A program made the position numbers and the translations under genes. A stretch of 64,000 nucleotides of DNA, from NCBI GenBank assembly GCA_902591645.1, contig CACJBM010000003.1, forward strand, positions 21,309 through 85,308, given 5' to 3'. The DNA comes from an uncultured Verrucomicrobiota bacterium (GTDB lineage: Bacteria > Verrucomicrobiota > Verrucomicrobiae > Verrucomicrobiales > DEV007). Of the stretch, positions 18,132 to 27,345 are shown piece after piece. Under the pieces are notes generated by a model. It was given only the letters and a program-made list of their open reading frames with translations, searched no databases and had not been told where the DNA came from. How positions within the stretch are numbered: the stretch's first letter is position 1; the number at the start of each line of letters is the position of its first letter.

Positions 18132-18150
18132 CACCACTCGTTTTGAATAG

Positions 18151-19176
18151 ATGGAAATTTCAAAGAAAAAAACTGCGTATCCTGTAAGTTCTGAACTGAA
18201 GGCTTATCTTATCAAGCACAGCCGTCACTTAGATACTATACCTAAAATATACAATGACCTTCATCGGTTCAGTGAAGCGATTCCGTATGAATCTCCTGAT
18301 GGATCCGAAACGAATTGGCAGACCTTAATGTATAAGCCTGATGAAATGGCTGAACTCAGACCAAAGCTCACTAAAATCTATGCTGATCTTAAAATGGGCG
18401 GTGATTCAAACAAGACCAAGCATTTGGATGTTGAAAGAATAGATTTTGGTGTTTTTGGCAATTCGCGCCCCTTCAGAATCCGTATCATTAACCGCTACAA
18501 TGATAACTTTGATCACTATTATGTGAAGGTAGCAGACGCGTCTAGACTCTATGGTCTGGAGCTTGAGCATATTTTATCTCCGACTAGAATCAACTATCTT
18601 GTCAATGGTGGGACATTGATAGAAGAACACATTGCAGGTCTTCCCGGGAATGTATTTTTGCGAGACTGGTTACAGCGTGATGGACTTAACGAAGTCCGAG
18701 TAGCTAAAGAATTTGTGAAGTTCAACGAGCGTTGTTTTGTACGATTGCTCGGTGACATGAGGTCAGTCAATTATGTCGTTGATGTTACTCCCGACTTTGA
18801 AGAGGTACAGTACAGGGTAAGGCCCATTGATTTTGACCAACAATCATACGAAGGTCGCCGTAAAATATATCTGGCACAGTTTTTTGCTGATAATTATCCG
18901 ATCGTTGAAATGGTCATGAATTTATTAAATCAAGCAACTATCGAACAGTACCAGAAAGAGGAAAGAACACTCATTTCCCGAAGATACAAAAGTGCCGAAC
19001 TTCGGATAGGGTCTCTTCTTAGAATAATGGGGGAAGAAAAACTTTCGTCTCCGGAAAAGGTTGAACAGCTCCGATCAGAGTTAGCCGATCATTATAAATC
19101 CTCCGTATTTGATAAAGCATCCACGATGGGACAAATAGTGCATGCCCACATCGAGTTTCTTTTGGATTTAAATTGA
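18151..19176 (+). CDS. Conserved hypothetical protein with atypical kinase (APH-like) signature
   Basis: A cytoplasmic protein of 341 residues without an assigned function. Several elements fall where the aminoglycoside-phosphotransferase/protein-kinase fold would have them: a lysine strand YYVKVAD (K126), an acidic helix YGLELEHIL (E137/E139), a hinge-like LIEEHIAGLPG (157-166), a catalytic-loop-like GDMRSVNYVVD with D202 and N207 five residues apart, and an IDFD (226-229) in place of DFG. The usual histidine before the catalytic aspartate is glycine (LLGD). The last 100 residues are helical. I recall related uncharacterised proteins in Bacteroidota, but that needs a search. The fold is inference; substrate unknown. 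Upstream partner is a small membrane protein. Confidence 0.6.
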   Translation: MEISKKKTAYPVSSELKAYLIKHSRHLDTIPKIYNDLHRFSEAIPYESPDGSETNWQTLMYKPDEMAELRPKLTKIYADLKMGGDSNKTKHLDVERIDFGVFGNSRPFRIRIINRYNDNFDHYYVKVADASRLYGLELEHILSPTRINYLVNGGTLIEEHIAGLPGNVFLRDWLQRDGLNEVRVAKEFVKFNERCFVRLLGDMRSVNYVVDVTPDFEEVQYRVRPIDFDQQSYEGRRKIYLAQFFADNYPIVEMVMNLLNQATIEQYQKEERTLISRRYKSAELRIGSLLRIMGEEKLSSPEKVEQLRSELADHYKSSVFDKASTMGQIVHAHIEFLLDLN

Positions 19177-19197
19177 ATTATAGAAACGCCCTTTAGT

Positions 19198-20259
19198 TTA
19201 ACCCTTCTTGGGAGTGGGACGGTGAGGCCATGCAGGACTTCCTGGAGGATCAGGCGCATGTGGGGTCTTGCCTAGTCCATAATCCTCCGACTGCATGTCC
19301 AATCCCTTGAACCAGTTCTTGTCTCTAATGAAACCATAAAAACTAGGAAAAAATGGATCCACATAATCGACATCGGCTTTCGCTGGTACTGTTAAACCTG
19401 TGAGATGGTATGTAGCATTGACGACAATACGACGGAGCCCCTCGCTCACAAAATCGCATGAAGCGCCAGCAGTTGTGCAGAATGAATTGCCCTTAGTCTT
19501 TCCATCAGGAGCAACGTATGGGTGGAGCCATGCGAGCGCTTGCATAGGATCGTTTTTTCCTCCCGAAATGTTTTCTGACTTTGGATCCAATGTTTTTGTA
19601 ACGGCGCCTCGCAATAATATGGTATCTGCTTCGGTCAGGTTCCTTACGCCATAAACATCGGAAGGAGCAAAGACATCGGACACGCCATTGAGAACTGCAT
19701 GGTCCTTGTTCTTTTTCTCAATGACTCCCCGAGCACCCTCTCTTTTATGTCCACCATGATGGCTGATCCATTGTTCACCGAGGACCTTTCGCCCGAATGC
19801 GCCGAACCCAATTGCACCATTTCCCGTTCCAAACTTATTGCCACCATTAAAAGCATGCGTTGCGGTTCTGAATCCAATGACTGGTTTTCCGGCATTAAGA
19901 AATTTGGTAATATGTGAAGCTTCTTCGGCGTTAGGCTGACGGAACCTTGTTCCAATTATCATTAGGTCCGCACTATCAAGAGCCTTGAGTCCACGAAGTC
20001 CTTTCTGGTTATTGGGATCAATATAATTATCAGTCCAAGAAAATATCACAGTGCAGTCAAATCCGTGCTTTTGAGAAAGAATTTTGCCAAGCATCGGACC
20101 AGATTCTTCGGAACGATATTCTTCGTCACCAGTCACAATAACGACGTGCTTTCCTTTGCCTGGGCCTGATTTTCCTTTGAGCACAAGAGTATCAGCGGCT
20201 GATAAAGTGGATATAGTAAAAAAAGCTGCAAGCGCAGCGGAGAGAGTTTTTCTGATCAT
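19198..20259 (-). CDS. ThuA-like domain protein, exported
   Basis: A 353-residue protein of the ThuA/trehalose-utilization family, with a glutamine-amidotransferase-like fold. The ATG at 20259 gives a signal peptide (MIRKTLSAALAAFFTIS, cleavage after SAA); an ATG at 20292 would add 11 residues. Family features: KHVVIVTGDEEYRSEES, the DLMIIGTRFRQP strand, GKPVIGFRTATHAF and the isolated GNSFCTTAGASCDF. ThuA proteins accompany Gfo/Idh/MocA dehydrogenases in oxidation of disaccharides to 3-keto forms; such an enzyme is encoded 1.5 kb away, along with DUF1080 proteins. Activity on sugars is inferred from family and neighbourhood. The C-terminus is Pro-rich. Confidence 0.8.
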   Translation of the reverse strand: MIRKTLSAALAAFFTISTLSAADTLVLKGKSGPGKGKHVVIVTGDEEYRSEESGPMLGKILSQKHGFDCTVIFSWTDNYIDPNNQKGLRGLKALDSADLMIIGTRFRQPNAEEASHITKFLNAGKPVIGFRTATHAFNGGNKFGTGNGAIGFGAFGRKVLGEQWISHHGGHKREGARGVIEKKNKDHAVLNGVSDVFAPSDVYGVRNLTEADTILLRGAVTKTLDPKSENISGGKNDPMQALAWLHPYVAPDGKTKGNSFCTTAGASCDFVSEGLRRIVVNATYHLTGLTVPAKADVDYVDPFFPSFYGFIRDKNWFKGLDMQSEDYGLGKTPHAPDPPGSPAWPHRPTPKKG

Positions 20260-20478
20260 GTTGTTAAAAGCTTTATTGTAATGATTCTGCATTATTGCAG
20301 TGTTGGTTCTTCAGAACAAAGATAAAACGCTCCAAAAGACCAGAATCAAACGTTCCTTTAGCAAAAAATTCTTTATTTACACTGCTATTTATTCGGGACT
20401 TTAACTCTAAGGACTTTATTTTTTCCGATATTTAAGGGTTAACTTGCTAGGAACAATTTTATCGTTTAAACCAAAACC

Positions 20479-21630
20479 ATGAATTCAAACCTTAAACATC
20501 TTCGACAAATAGTAAGAACAGTACTTTTCCTGTTCCTTGCTGTTCCCTTTGCTGCAGCGCAGTTTTACGGTGATCCGCCGGATGACACACACCCTTGGGC
20601 CATCCATGATAATAACAGACCCCAGCCACCTAGGGTCGAACCTGGTAAGGTTCCAGGCGGAGCACCTTCTGATGCGGTAATTCTTTTCGATGGATCTGCA
20701 GAGTCGTTCAAAAAGAATTGGACCCATGAAAATTCAAAACGCAAAAAGGATTGGAAAGTTCAGGACGGTGCACTCATATCTGTGGGTGGTGCTGGAACAA
20801 TTAAATCAAAGGCAGAATTTGCAGACTGCCAATTACACGTTGAATGGTCCGCACCAGCAAAGATTATTGGTAGCAGTCAGGGCCGCGGCAATAGTGGTGT
20901 ATTTTTGATGGGTCAGACTGAGGTACAGGTCTTGGATAATTACAATAATCCAACTTACCCTGATGGGTTTGCGGGATCCATTTATGGAGTCATGCCTCCA
21001 ATGGCTAATTCCTTGAATGCTCCAGGCAAGTGGCAGAGTTATGATATTATCTTTCGCCGACCCATACTTAAGGACGGTAAGGTCCTCGATGATGGATCCA
21101 TGACGGTACTCATTAATGGGGTCGTTGTTCAGGATTCGACTCCTCTCGAAGGAGGAGGAGGCCACCGAGGACGATCACGCGCTAAGGTCTTCCCTTTGAA
21201 GGGACCTCTCAAATTACAGGATCATGGCAACCCCGTGAGGTTTCGCAATATTTGGTACCGTCAGTTGCGCAGCAGACCTATCGAAGGCGGAACGGACGGT
21301 AAACTTTCTCCCGATGCGACAAAGAAAAAGAGGGCCGAAATTGCTATTAAGATTCGCAAGGATGCCGCGACTAAAAAAGGAAAAGAGAAGCTCTTAAGAT
21401 TAATGGAATCTCTGTACTATGAGAAAAACGCAGCAGCGCATGCTGAGGCCGAAGAACTTGGTGAACAATTTGTGAATGAGGTCGCAGAAAAATCTGACGG
21501 CCGTAAGGGTGACTTTATGCAGGTTAACAATGCACTAAAGTATCTGGTGAAGCACAAAATTTTGCCTGCCGACCATCCTGGTATTGGGGCCATGAAAGCC
21601 GTCATTGAGGAGAACGGTTGGAACAAATAA
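20479..21630 (+). CDS. DUF1080 (3-keto-disaccharide hydrolase family) secreted protein
   Basis: An exported 383-residue protein: signal peptide to about 27 (VLFLFLAVPFAAAQ), then a beta-jelly-roll DUF1080 domain from about 65 to 265, with AVILFDGSAESFKKNW, NSGVFLMGQTEVQVLDN, GKWQSYDIIFRRP and a closing GNPVRFRNIWYRQL. These are the landmarks of the concanavalin-like family now annotated as 3-keto-disaccharide hydrolase, which acts on glycosides already oxidised at C3. The final 110 residues are a charged helical extension not seen in the other DUF1080 proteins here. It is divergent from ThuA and followed by a strong terminator. Confidence 0.85.
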   Translation: MNSNLKHLRQIVRTVLFLFLAVPFAAAQFYGDPPDDTHPWAIHDNNRPQPPRVEPGKVPGGAPSDAVILFDGSAESFKKNWTHENSKRKKDWKVQDGALISVGGAGTIKSKAEFADCQLHVEWSAPAKIIGSSQGRGNSGVFLMGQTEVQVLDNYNNPTYPDGFAGSIYGVMPPMANSLNAPGKWQSYDIIFRRPILKDGKVLDDGSMTVLINGVVVQDSTPLEGGGGHRGRSRAKVFPLKGPLKLQDHGNPVRFRNIWYRQLRSRPIEGGTDGKLSPDATKKKRAEIAIKIRKDAATKKGKEKLLRLMESLYYEKNAAAHAEAEELGEQFVNEVAEKSDGRKGDFMQVNNALKYLVKHKILPADHPGIGAMKAVIEENGWNK

Positions 21631-21651
21631 ATTACAAATCTTTTTAACTAA

Positions 21652-21686
21652 AAGGGCCCGTCATCTTTATCAGATGACGGGCCCTT
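21652..21686. terminator. Strong bidirectional rho-independent terminator
   Basis: Perfect 15-bp arms (21652-21666 and 21672-21686, core GGGCCCGTCATCT) around a 5-base loop, followed on the plus strand by GTTTTTT and preceded by AAA on the left, so the reverse transcript also gets a short T run. It sits between two convergent genes, the DUF1080 protein and the Gfo/Idh/MocA oxidoreductase, and should stop both. Confidence 0.93.
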
Positions 21687-21714
21687 GTTTTTTAAGGATA
21701 ATGATATAGTTACC

Positions 21715-23034
21715 TTAGCCGAGCTTCCAGTTTCCTCTGTAATTGACTGTTTTTAATAGCTTTTCGGCTTCAGGATCTCCAATGACCTCTTCTTTTTTCG
21801 GATCCCATTTGATTGCGCGACCGAGCTTGTCGGAAACGTATCCGATATGGCCCGGAGTAGCTGAACGGTGCCCGGTCTCAGCAGGACAGATGCATTCTTT
21901 CCTAGTCTTAACACCCGTAATAAAGTTTTGGTGATGTCCACCCTCAGATTTGTAAGCCTTCTTAGGTCCACGATCATTACTTTCCCTTATGAATTGCTTA
22001 AGATTATCTGAAGCATCAATTCTGCCACGGTCAACATAGATCCAACCATTTTCACCGTGCCACTCAGTGCCCATGTTTCGACCACCTGCCATCTTGTGTT
22101 TGTTAGAAAGAGTCACTGTGTACCCTCCAGCATATTCAGATACGACGTTATAATCTAGGGGTTGGTCATACATGCCCTTGCCATGGTAACGGAACCCTTT
22201 AGCTTCGACTTTGATTGGACCACTCTTGTCCATCTCAAGTCCCCAGTGAGCAATGTCATTGTGATGTCCGATCCAGTCCATTAACTGTCCGCCACCGTAG
22301 TCCAGGCACCAGCGCCAGTTCCAGTGAAGGCGTTTCGAATTGTATGGGAGTAATCTGCTTGGTCCACACCAGAGGTCATAGTCAAGATGATCCGGAATTG
22401 GTTGAGCGACTTTGCCTTCTTCATCGGTTCCACCACCTGTGGGAAGACCAACTTTGACTTCCTTGATTTTTCCAAGGACTCCATTCATGACGGCTTCGGC
22501 AGCGACCCGCATACGAGAACTTGAACGTTGCTGTGAACCTACCTGAAATATTGCTTTTTGTTTTGCCGCTTCTTTATAGACGGCCTGACCCTCAGCAAAG
22601 AGGTGAGTAATTGGTTTTTCACAATAGACATCTTTCTTATTTCTAAGTAGTTCAAGGCAAGCCAGTGCATGCCAGTGGTCCGGAGTACCCACAATGACCG
22701 CATCGAGTTCTTTCATTGCAGCAAGGTCGCGATAATCTGAAAATGTTTCACATCCTTTGTACTCGCCGCTCTCTGTCTGTTTTGCGTATTGCTTATTCAC
22801 ATGATCCTTGGCCCGGTTCATGTTATTCTTGTCGGGATCACAAACGGCGATGGCTTGAGTGCCAGCCTTATTCATTAGGTTCCGCAAGTTACCCGTGCCT
22901 TGACCGCCACAACCAATGAGGCCGAGGGTAATACGATTACTTGGAGCGTTTGCTCCCAGGACCGAGGAAGGTACTATAGTTGGTGCAGCCAATGCACTGG
23001 CCGCTGAGGTTTTAAGGAAATTTCTTCTCTTCAT
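21715..23034 (-). CDS. Gfo/Idh/MocA family oxidoreductase, Tat-exported
   Basis: NAD(P)-dependent sugar oxidoreductase of 439 residues. The N-terminus is a twin-arginine leader (RRNFLKTSAASALAAPTIVP), so it is predicted to be exported folded with its cofactor. The Rossmann motif ITLGLIGCGGQGTGN is at about 35-49, and the family catalytic lysine is in YCEKPITH, followed by the long C-terminal alpha/beta domain (LDYDLWCGPSRLLPYN, WRWCLDYGGGQLMDWIGHH). Exported members of this family are abundant in planctomycetes and verrucomicrobia. Here it may make the 3-keto sugars used by neighbouring DUF1080 and ThuA proteins. Convergent with the DUF1080 gene. Confidence 0.9.
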   Translation of the reverse strand: MKRRNFLKTSAASALAAPTIVPSSVLGANAPSNRITLGLIGCGGQGTGNLRNLMNKAGTQAIAVCDPDKNNMNRAKDHVNKQYAKQTESGEYKGCETFSDYRDLAAMKELDAVIVGTPDHWHALACLELLRNKKDVYCEKPITHLFAEGQAVYKEAAKQKAIFQVGSQQRSSSRMRVAAEAVMNGVLGKIKEVKVGLPTGGGTDEEGKVAQPIPDHLDYDLWCGPSRLLPYNSKRLHWNWRWCLDYGGGQLMDWIGHHNDIAHWGLEMDKSGPIKVEAKGFRYHGKGMYDQPLDYNVVSEYAGGYTVTLSNKHKMAGGRNMGTEWHGENGWIYVDRGRIDASDNLKQFIRESNDRGPKKAYKSEGGHHQNFITGVKTRKECICPAETGHRSATPGHIGYVSDKLGRAIKWDPKKEEVIGDPEAEKLLKTVNYRGNWKLG

Positions 23035-23140
23035 AAAATCCAGTCTCTCGAAAAGACTTTTCTATTCAAGAAAAAACGATGAATTTCCAATTAATTTGCG
23101 TGAAAATAGTGTTTTGGTAGGAAAAAGAACTCCCTAAAAA

Positions 23141-24385
23141 TCACTTTTTTCTTATAGCTAAAGAATCCCAGATCGGCTGAGTCCATGCCTGTTCTTTTTG
23201 TCCATTAAAGGATGGACGAGGATGGTCTTTACTGGAGGTGACAGTGGCTCGAAAATACCACTCATTATCCTTGAGATTATATTGGACCTTATTTCCTTTA
23301 ATGGTTGCTAGGGTTTCTCCGACAAGATCCGGTTTATTTTCATTTCCTTTGCGGGTTCCAATGATAGTTGTCACATATTCTGCATCTGTATCCGCTTCGA
23401 TTTCAAATTCGAGAATTCCTTTTTTCTGGTCCCTCAAAAGATGTTTGAAATGTATACCGCTCGAGCCGTAAAAGTTTCCAGAGTCCATTGATCTTACGAT
23501 AGAATCCTCTTCAAGAGATGAGGACTGAACCATGACCCAGCCCCTCCCAGGTTTGATATCTCCTCCATGATAGTAGTGCGAATCGTCAGAGGAAATTCCA
23601 TAGAGCGGATCGGACTTCAGCGTTGCAAGGCGTATGGTATTTGCAATGTCCCATATCTTTTCATCCCCGGGCCTCTTTGCGTCTCCAAGATGATTGATTC
23701 CGGGATGACCATTGTATACTTCGAAGAATTTTTCTTCCAAGACATGAGCAAGATCCTCAGCAGTAATTGACCATCCAAAGTTTGGATGATTTAAGTGAGA
23801 AAGCATCGGTTTGTTGAGGCGATTTGATTGCTCCCTTACAGCAATGATATTGTTCCGCATTGTGTCACGGAGCGAAGTTCCTTTCTTTGGAACAATGAGT
23901 TCTTTCAGATTCATCCCGTTCGTATGGACTGGAGATCTACCAAAACTATTGGTGATTTCCTCCCCTTCGATAAAAATAAAATTTCCTTCCTGTTCAAATT
24001 TGGGACGGATTTCCTCTAGAGTCCTTAGTCGAACTTCTTGTTTTTTATCTTCTCCGCGCAATTCGACCCAGTCCTTACCAAAGGTACTTATATATTTTTT
24101 TAATGTTGGGACCCCGAGCGCCTTTCTTCTCTTTTCAATTGCACCCACATTCATCCATTTTTCACCTCTGCTAAGTACGTTATGATCTGATAGGACTAAG
24201 AAATGGTAATTATTATCTTTGTAAAATTTAGCAACCATTTCCGGAAAATCATTTCCATCACTCCATAATGAATGCGTGTGAGTATTGCCCTTGAACCAAT
24301 GCATTTTTTCTTCAGCAGGACTGAAGTCAGCAGCTAAAAAGAGAAAAGAAATCAAGGCTAAGTACGGCAAAGCGGGAAAAGTCAT
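23141..24385 (-). CDS. PHP-domain-like secreted metal-dependent hydrolase
   Basis: A 414-residue exported protein. The frame opens with TTG at 24421, but the ATG at 24385 starts a good signal peptide (MTFPALPYLALISFLFLA). PHP-type metal motifs: KGNTHTHSLWSDG near the mature start, LVLSDHNVLS, FIEGEEI, MLSHLNHPNFGW and a late GISSDDSH. These histidines and aspartates match the order of the PHP phosphoesterase fold. The substrate is unknown. The C-terminal 100 residues are a beta-rich appendage. It is about 105 bases upstream of the Gfo/Idh/MocA gene on the same strand and may share its transcript. Confidence 0.82.
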   Translation of the reverse strand: MTFPALPYLALISFLFLAADFSPAEEKMHWFKGNTHTHSLWSDGNDFPEMVAKFYKDNNYHFLVLSDHNVLSRGEKWMNVGAIEKRRKALGVPTLKKYISTFGKDWVELRGEDKKQEVRLRTLEEIRPKFEQEGNFIFIEGEEITNSFGRSPVHTNGMNLKELIVPKKGTSLRDTMRNNIIAVREQSNRLNKPMLSHLNHPNFGWSITAEDLAHVLEEKFFEVYNGHPGINHLGDAKRPGDEKIWDIANTIRLATLKSDPLYGISSDDSHYYHGGDIKPGRGWVMVQSSSLEEDSIVRSMDSGNFYGSSGIHFKHLLRDQKKGILEFEIEADTDAEYVTTIIGTRKGNENKPDLVGETLATIKGNKVQYNLKDNEWYFRATVTSSKDHPRPSFNGQKEQAWTQPIWDSLAIRKK

Positions 24386-24510
24386 CACCAAAACGCTAAC
24401 AAATACATTCAAACAACACAACAGTGCTTTAAAGAAAGAGCATTAAATACTCTTGTCTGATGGGCCCGAACCGTGCATTTTCGTTCATAGAACAATTATT
24501 AAGATTATCC

Positions 24511-25782
24511 ATGCATTATATATTTTTATCTGCTGCCATTTGTCTAATTTCGTTATCTCAACTTGCTAATGCTCAGAACGTCCCTCCGGAAGGGTTTAAG
24601 GCATTATTTAACGGTAAAGATCTTGAGGGTTGGTTTGGTCATGGAACCAAGGACCCTAGGACATTATGGAAAATGTCTCCCGAGGAACTCAAAGCGCATC
24701 AAGAAAATACCCTCAAGGATATTAATGCGCACTGGAGCGTCGAGGATGGGGAGCTGGTCAATGATGGGAAGGGTCTTTATTTGACTACCCTTAAGGATTA
24801 TGGCGATTTTGAGCTGTTGCTTGAATATAAGACCGTTGCAAAAGCCGATAGCGGAATCTATTTACGTGGCGTGCCTCAGGTGCAGATTTGGGATCCTACA
24901 GAAAAAGCCAAATGGAAAATAGGGGCTGATAAGGGCTCAGGAGGACTATGGAACAACAGTAAAGGGGCCCCAGGGAAAGACCCTTCTAAGAAAATGGATA
25001 AGCCTTTCGGGCAGTGGAATAAGTTCCGGATTATCATGATAGGTGAGCGCGTTACCGTTTACCTGAACGGAGAAAAGGTGGTTAACAATGTCGTGATGGA
25101 AAACTATTTTGATCGTAAGATCCCTATTTTCGAGAAGGGGCCAATTCAGCTACAGACGCACGGTGGTGAGATTCGCTGGCGCAATGTATTTATCAAGGAA
25201 ATTAAATCAGGAGGTGAAGAGGGATTCCAGACTCTCTTCAATGGTAAGGATCTTACGGGTTGGCATGGTGCAGTTAATAATTATGAGGTCGTTGACGGAG
25301 CCATCATGTGCAAGAAAGGCAAGGGAGGAACTCTTTATGCCAAAGAAGAATATAGTGACTTTGCATTTCGTTTTGAATTTCAACTGCCACCTGGCGGAAA
25401 TAACGGGATCGCTGTTCGTTCACCTGGTAAGGGTGATCCTGCCTGGGAAGCTTACGAAATTCAAGTCCTCGATAATACTGCTAAGAAGTACGCCAACTTA
25501 AAGCCTTACCAATTTCATGGTTCTGTTTACGGTTTGGCTCCGGCAAAGCGCGGGGCTCTTCTTCCGATCGGAGAATGGAATAAACAGGAAATCATTTTCA
25601 AAGGAAGCCACATCAAAGTCATTCTTAATGGAAAGACCATATTGGATCAGGACATCAGCAAGATCGATCTGAGTAAGGTGAAGCGGGTCCCAAAGGGAGT
25701 AAAACGCAGTTCCGGGTTCATCGGTTTTGCTGGCCATAGCGATCCTGTTAAGTTTCGTAATGTTCGCATAAAAAGCCTATAA
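24511..25782 (+). CDS. Exported protein with two DUF1080 domains
   Basis: A 423-residue protein with tandem DUF1080 (3-keto-disaccharide hydrolase-like) domains. The ATG at 24511 begins a signal peptide (MHYIFLSAAICLIS to about LANAQ); an ATG at 24460 would add 17 residues. Domain 1 begins GFKALFNGKDLEGWFG and domain 2 GFQTLFNGKDLTGWHGA, each ending in a VRFRNV-like strand (IRWRNVFIKEI and VKFRNVRIKSL). Domain 2 has the classic YEIQVLDN motif; domain 1 has VPQVQIWDP in its place. Possibly one catalytic and one carbohydrate-binding copy. The DUF1501 gene follows 50 bases later. Confidence 0.86.
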   Translation: MHYIFLSAAICLISLSQLANAQNVPPEGFKALFNGKDLEGWFGHGTKDPRTLWKMSPEELKAHQENTLKDINAHWSVEDGELVNDGKGLYLTTLKDYGDFELLLEYKTVAKADSGIYLRGVPQVQIWDPTEKAKWKIGADKGSGGLWNNSKGAPGKDPSKKMDKPFGQWNKFRIIMIGERVTVYLNGEKVVNNVVMENYFDRKIPIFEKGPIQLQTHGGEIRWRNVFIKEIKSGGEEGFQTLFNGKDLTGWHGAVNNYEVVDGAIMCKKGKGGTLYAKEEYSDFAFRFEFQLPPGGNNGIAVRSPGKGDPAWEAYEIQVLDNTAKKYANLKPYQFHGSVYGLAPAKRGALLPIGEWNKQEIIFKGSHIKVILNGKTILDQDISKIDLSKVKRVPKGVKRSSGFIGFAGHSDPVKFRNVRIKSL

Positions 25783-25832
25783 ATTGACAAATAAAAAGCT
25801 TATCGGATCTTATATTTGAACTAAGTTCCGTT

Positions 25833-27242
25833 ATGTCACTTTTCGCTTCACCTTGTCCGGGCCCTACTCGCCGGTCATTCCTTGAGCTTGGCGCTTATTC
25901 TTTGTGTGGTTTGGGTCTAGGTGATTTGGCAAAGGCTGCCAAAAGTAATGAGAAAGAGGACCCGGCTGTTATTTTTGTATGGTTGCCTGGAGGGCCTCCG
26001 CACATGGAAATGTATGACATGAAGCCCGATGCACCGGCCGAGTACCGTGGCATCTTTTCCCCGATTCGAACCAATAATCCGGACCTTCAGGTCAGTGAAT
26101 TAATGCCGCTGCACGCAAAGTGTGCGGACCGTTATAATATTATTCGATCAGTTCATCACACCTTTTCAGATCATGGCGGAGGCCATAAGCGGTTCATGAC
26201 TGCTAGGCGACCCAAGGAGCCAACCGGAACACTTAATGATTCCCCTGCAATGACTTCATTCATTGAAGCGGCACTGCGCGAAAAAGGAGCAGCCAATGGC
26301 GGGCTCCCAACGAACATTGGCTTAATTAAAAAGGGAAGGCATAAGATAGATACATTTGCGCTTGGAGCGGCTTGGATGGGAAATCACAACACGCCATTCA
26401 TTGTTAACGGTGACCCGAACGAGAAGGACTTTAAGATTGAAAACCTTTCAATGAATGAAGCAATGGCGGATCGGTTACAGGACAGGGTCAGCTTACTCAA
26501 GGGAGTCGATAATTTGAGACGGGACATCGATGCGAACAAGGCTCTTGGATCAATGGATAATTTTAACAAGCAGGCAATGGATATGCTTTTTTCCAAAGCT
26601 TTTCGTAATGCCTTTGATCTTTCTCTTGAAAGTGATTCGATCCGAGACCGTTTCGGCCGCCATGCATGGGGGCAGAGAGCAATCTTAGCAAGGAGGCTCG
26701 TTGAGGCTGGGGCCCGTTTCGTCACTATAGTGATGGAGAACCCTTACGTTTCGGGTATAAAGATGCCCAAATATGGGACTTATAACTGGGATTCACATGC
26801 TGTTAACTGCCATCTATTTGATGAAGCCAAGATCAGGTTGCCTATATATGATAAGGTAATCACAGCAATGATTGAGGATCTTTATGATCGAGGCCTTGAC
26901 CGCCGGGTCATGCTTGTAGTGACCGGTGAATTTGGAAGAACTCCCAAAATTGAAACCAATCCAGGGACGCACACTAAAGTGAAACAGCCTGGCCGAGGAC
27001 ACTGGCCAGGAGCAATGTCCATGCTGGTAAGTGGAGGAGGAATGCGAACCGGCCAAGTCATTGGTGCGACTAACGATAAGGGGGAGCATCCTATATCTAG
27101 GGCCATGACACCGAACGATGTTTGGGCGAGTATCCTTCTTCATATGGGCATTGATCAGGATCAGACCTTCTTGGATCATGGCGGCAGGCCTCAGCCCATA
27201 TTACCATTCGGCTCTCCAATCAGGGAGCTTTTACCTTCATAG
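25833..27242 (+). CDS. DUF1501 family protein (sulfatase-like fold), Tat leader
   Basis: A 469-residue protein of DUF1501, a family distantly related to sulfatases and alkaline phosphatases, with no settled function. A twin-arginine leader is present (TRRSFLELGAYSLCG). Landmarks: VIFVWLPGGPPHMEMYDMKPDAP (quoted in part), HHTFSDHGGGHKRFMT, RRLVEAGARFVTIV, MLVVTGEFGRTPKIE and RGHWPGAMSMLVSGGG. The metal-site-like aspartates and histidines appear conserved. Unusually, no DUF1549/DUF1553 partner is adjacent; it lies between a tandem DUF1080 protein and a DUF3500 protein. Confidence 0.85.
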   Translation: MSLFASPCPGPTRRSFLELGAYSLCGLGLGDLAKAAKSNEKEDPAVIFVWLPGGPPHMEMYDMKPDAPAEYRGIFSPIRTNNPDLQVSELMPLHAKCADRYNIIRSVHHTFSDHGGGHKRFMTARRPKEPTGTLNDSPAMTSFIEAALREKGAANGGLPTNIGLIKKGRHKIDTFALGAAWMGNHNTPFIVNGDPNEKDFKIENLSMNEAMADRLQDRVSLLKGVDNLRRDIDANKALGSMDNFNKQAMDMLFSKAFRNAFDLSLESDSIRDRFGRHAWGQRAILARRLVEAGARFVTIVMENPYVSGIKMPKYGTYNWDSHAVNCHLFDEAKIRLPIYDKVITAMIEDLYDRGLDRRVMLVVTGEFGRTPKIETNPGTHTKVKQPGRGHWPGAMSMLVSGGGMRTGQVIGATNDKGEHPISRAMTPNDVWASILLHMGIDQDQTFLDHGGRPQPILPFGSPIRELLPS

Positions 27243-27345
27243 AGCACTAATTCTTTTAAGACCATTTACACAATGGCGCTTAAGAAGAACAGGTCCTAAT
27301 CTTTGGGGTTTACATTTTTGGTCAGCAAGGCATGATCCCAACAAG

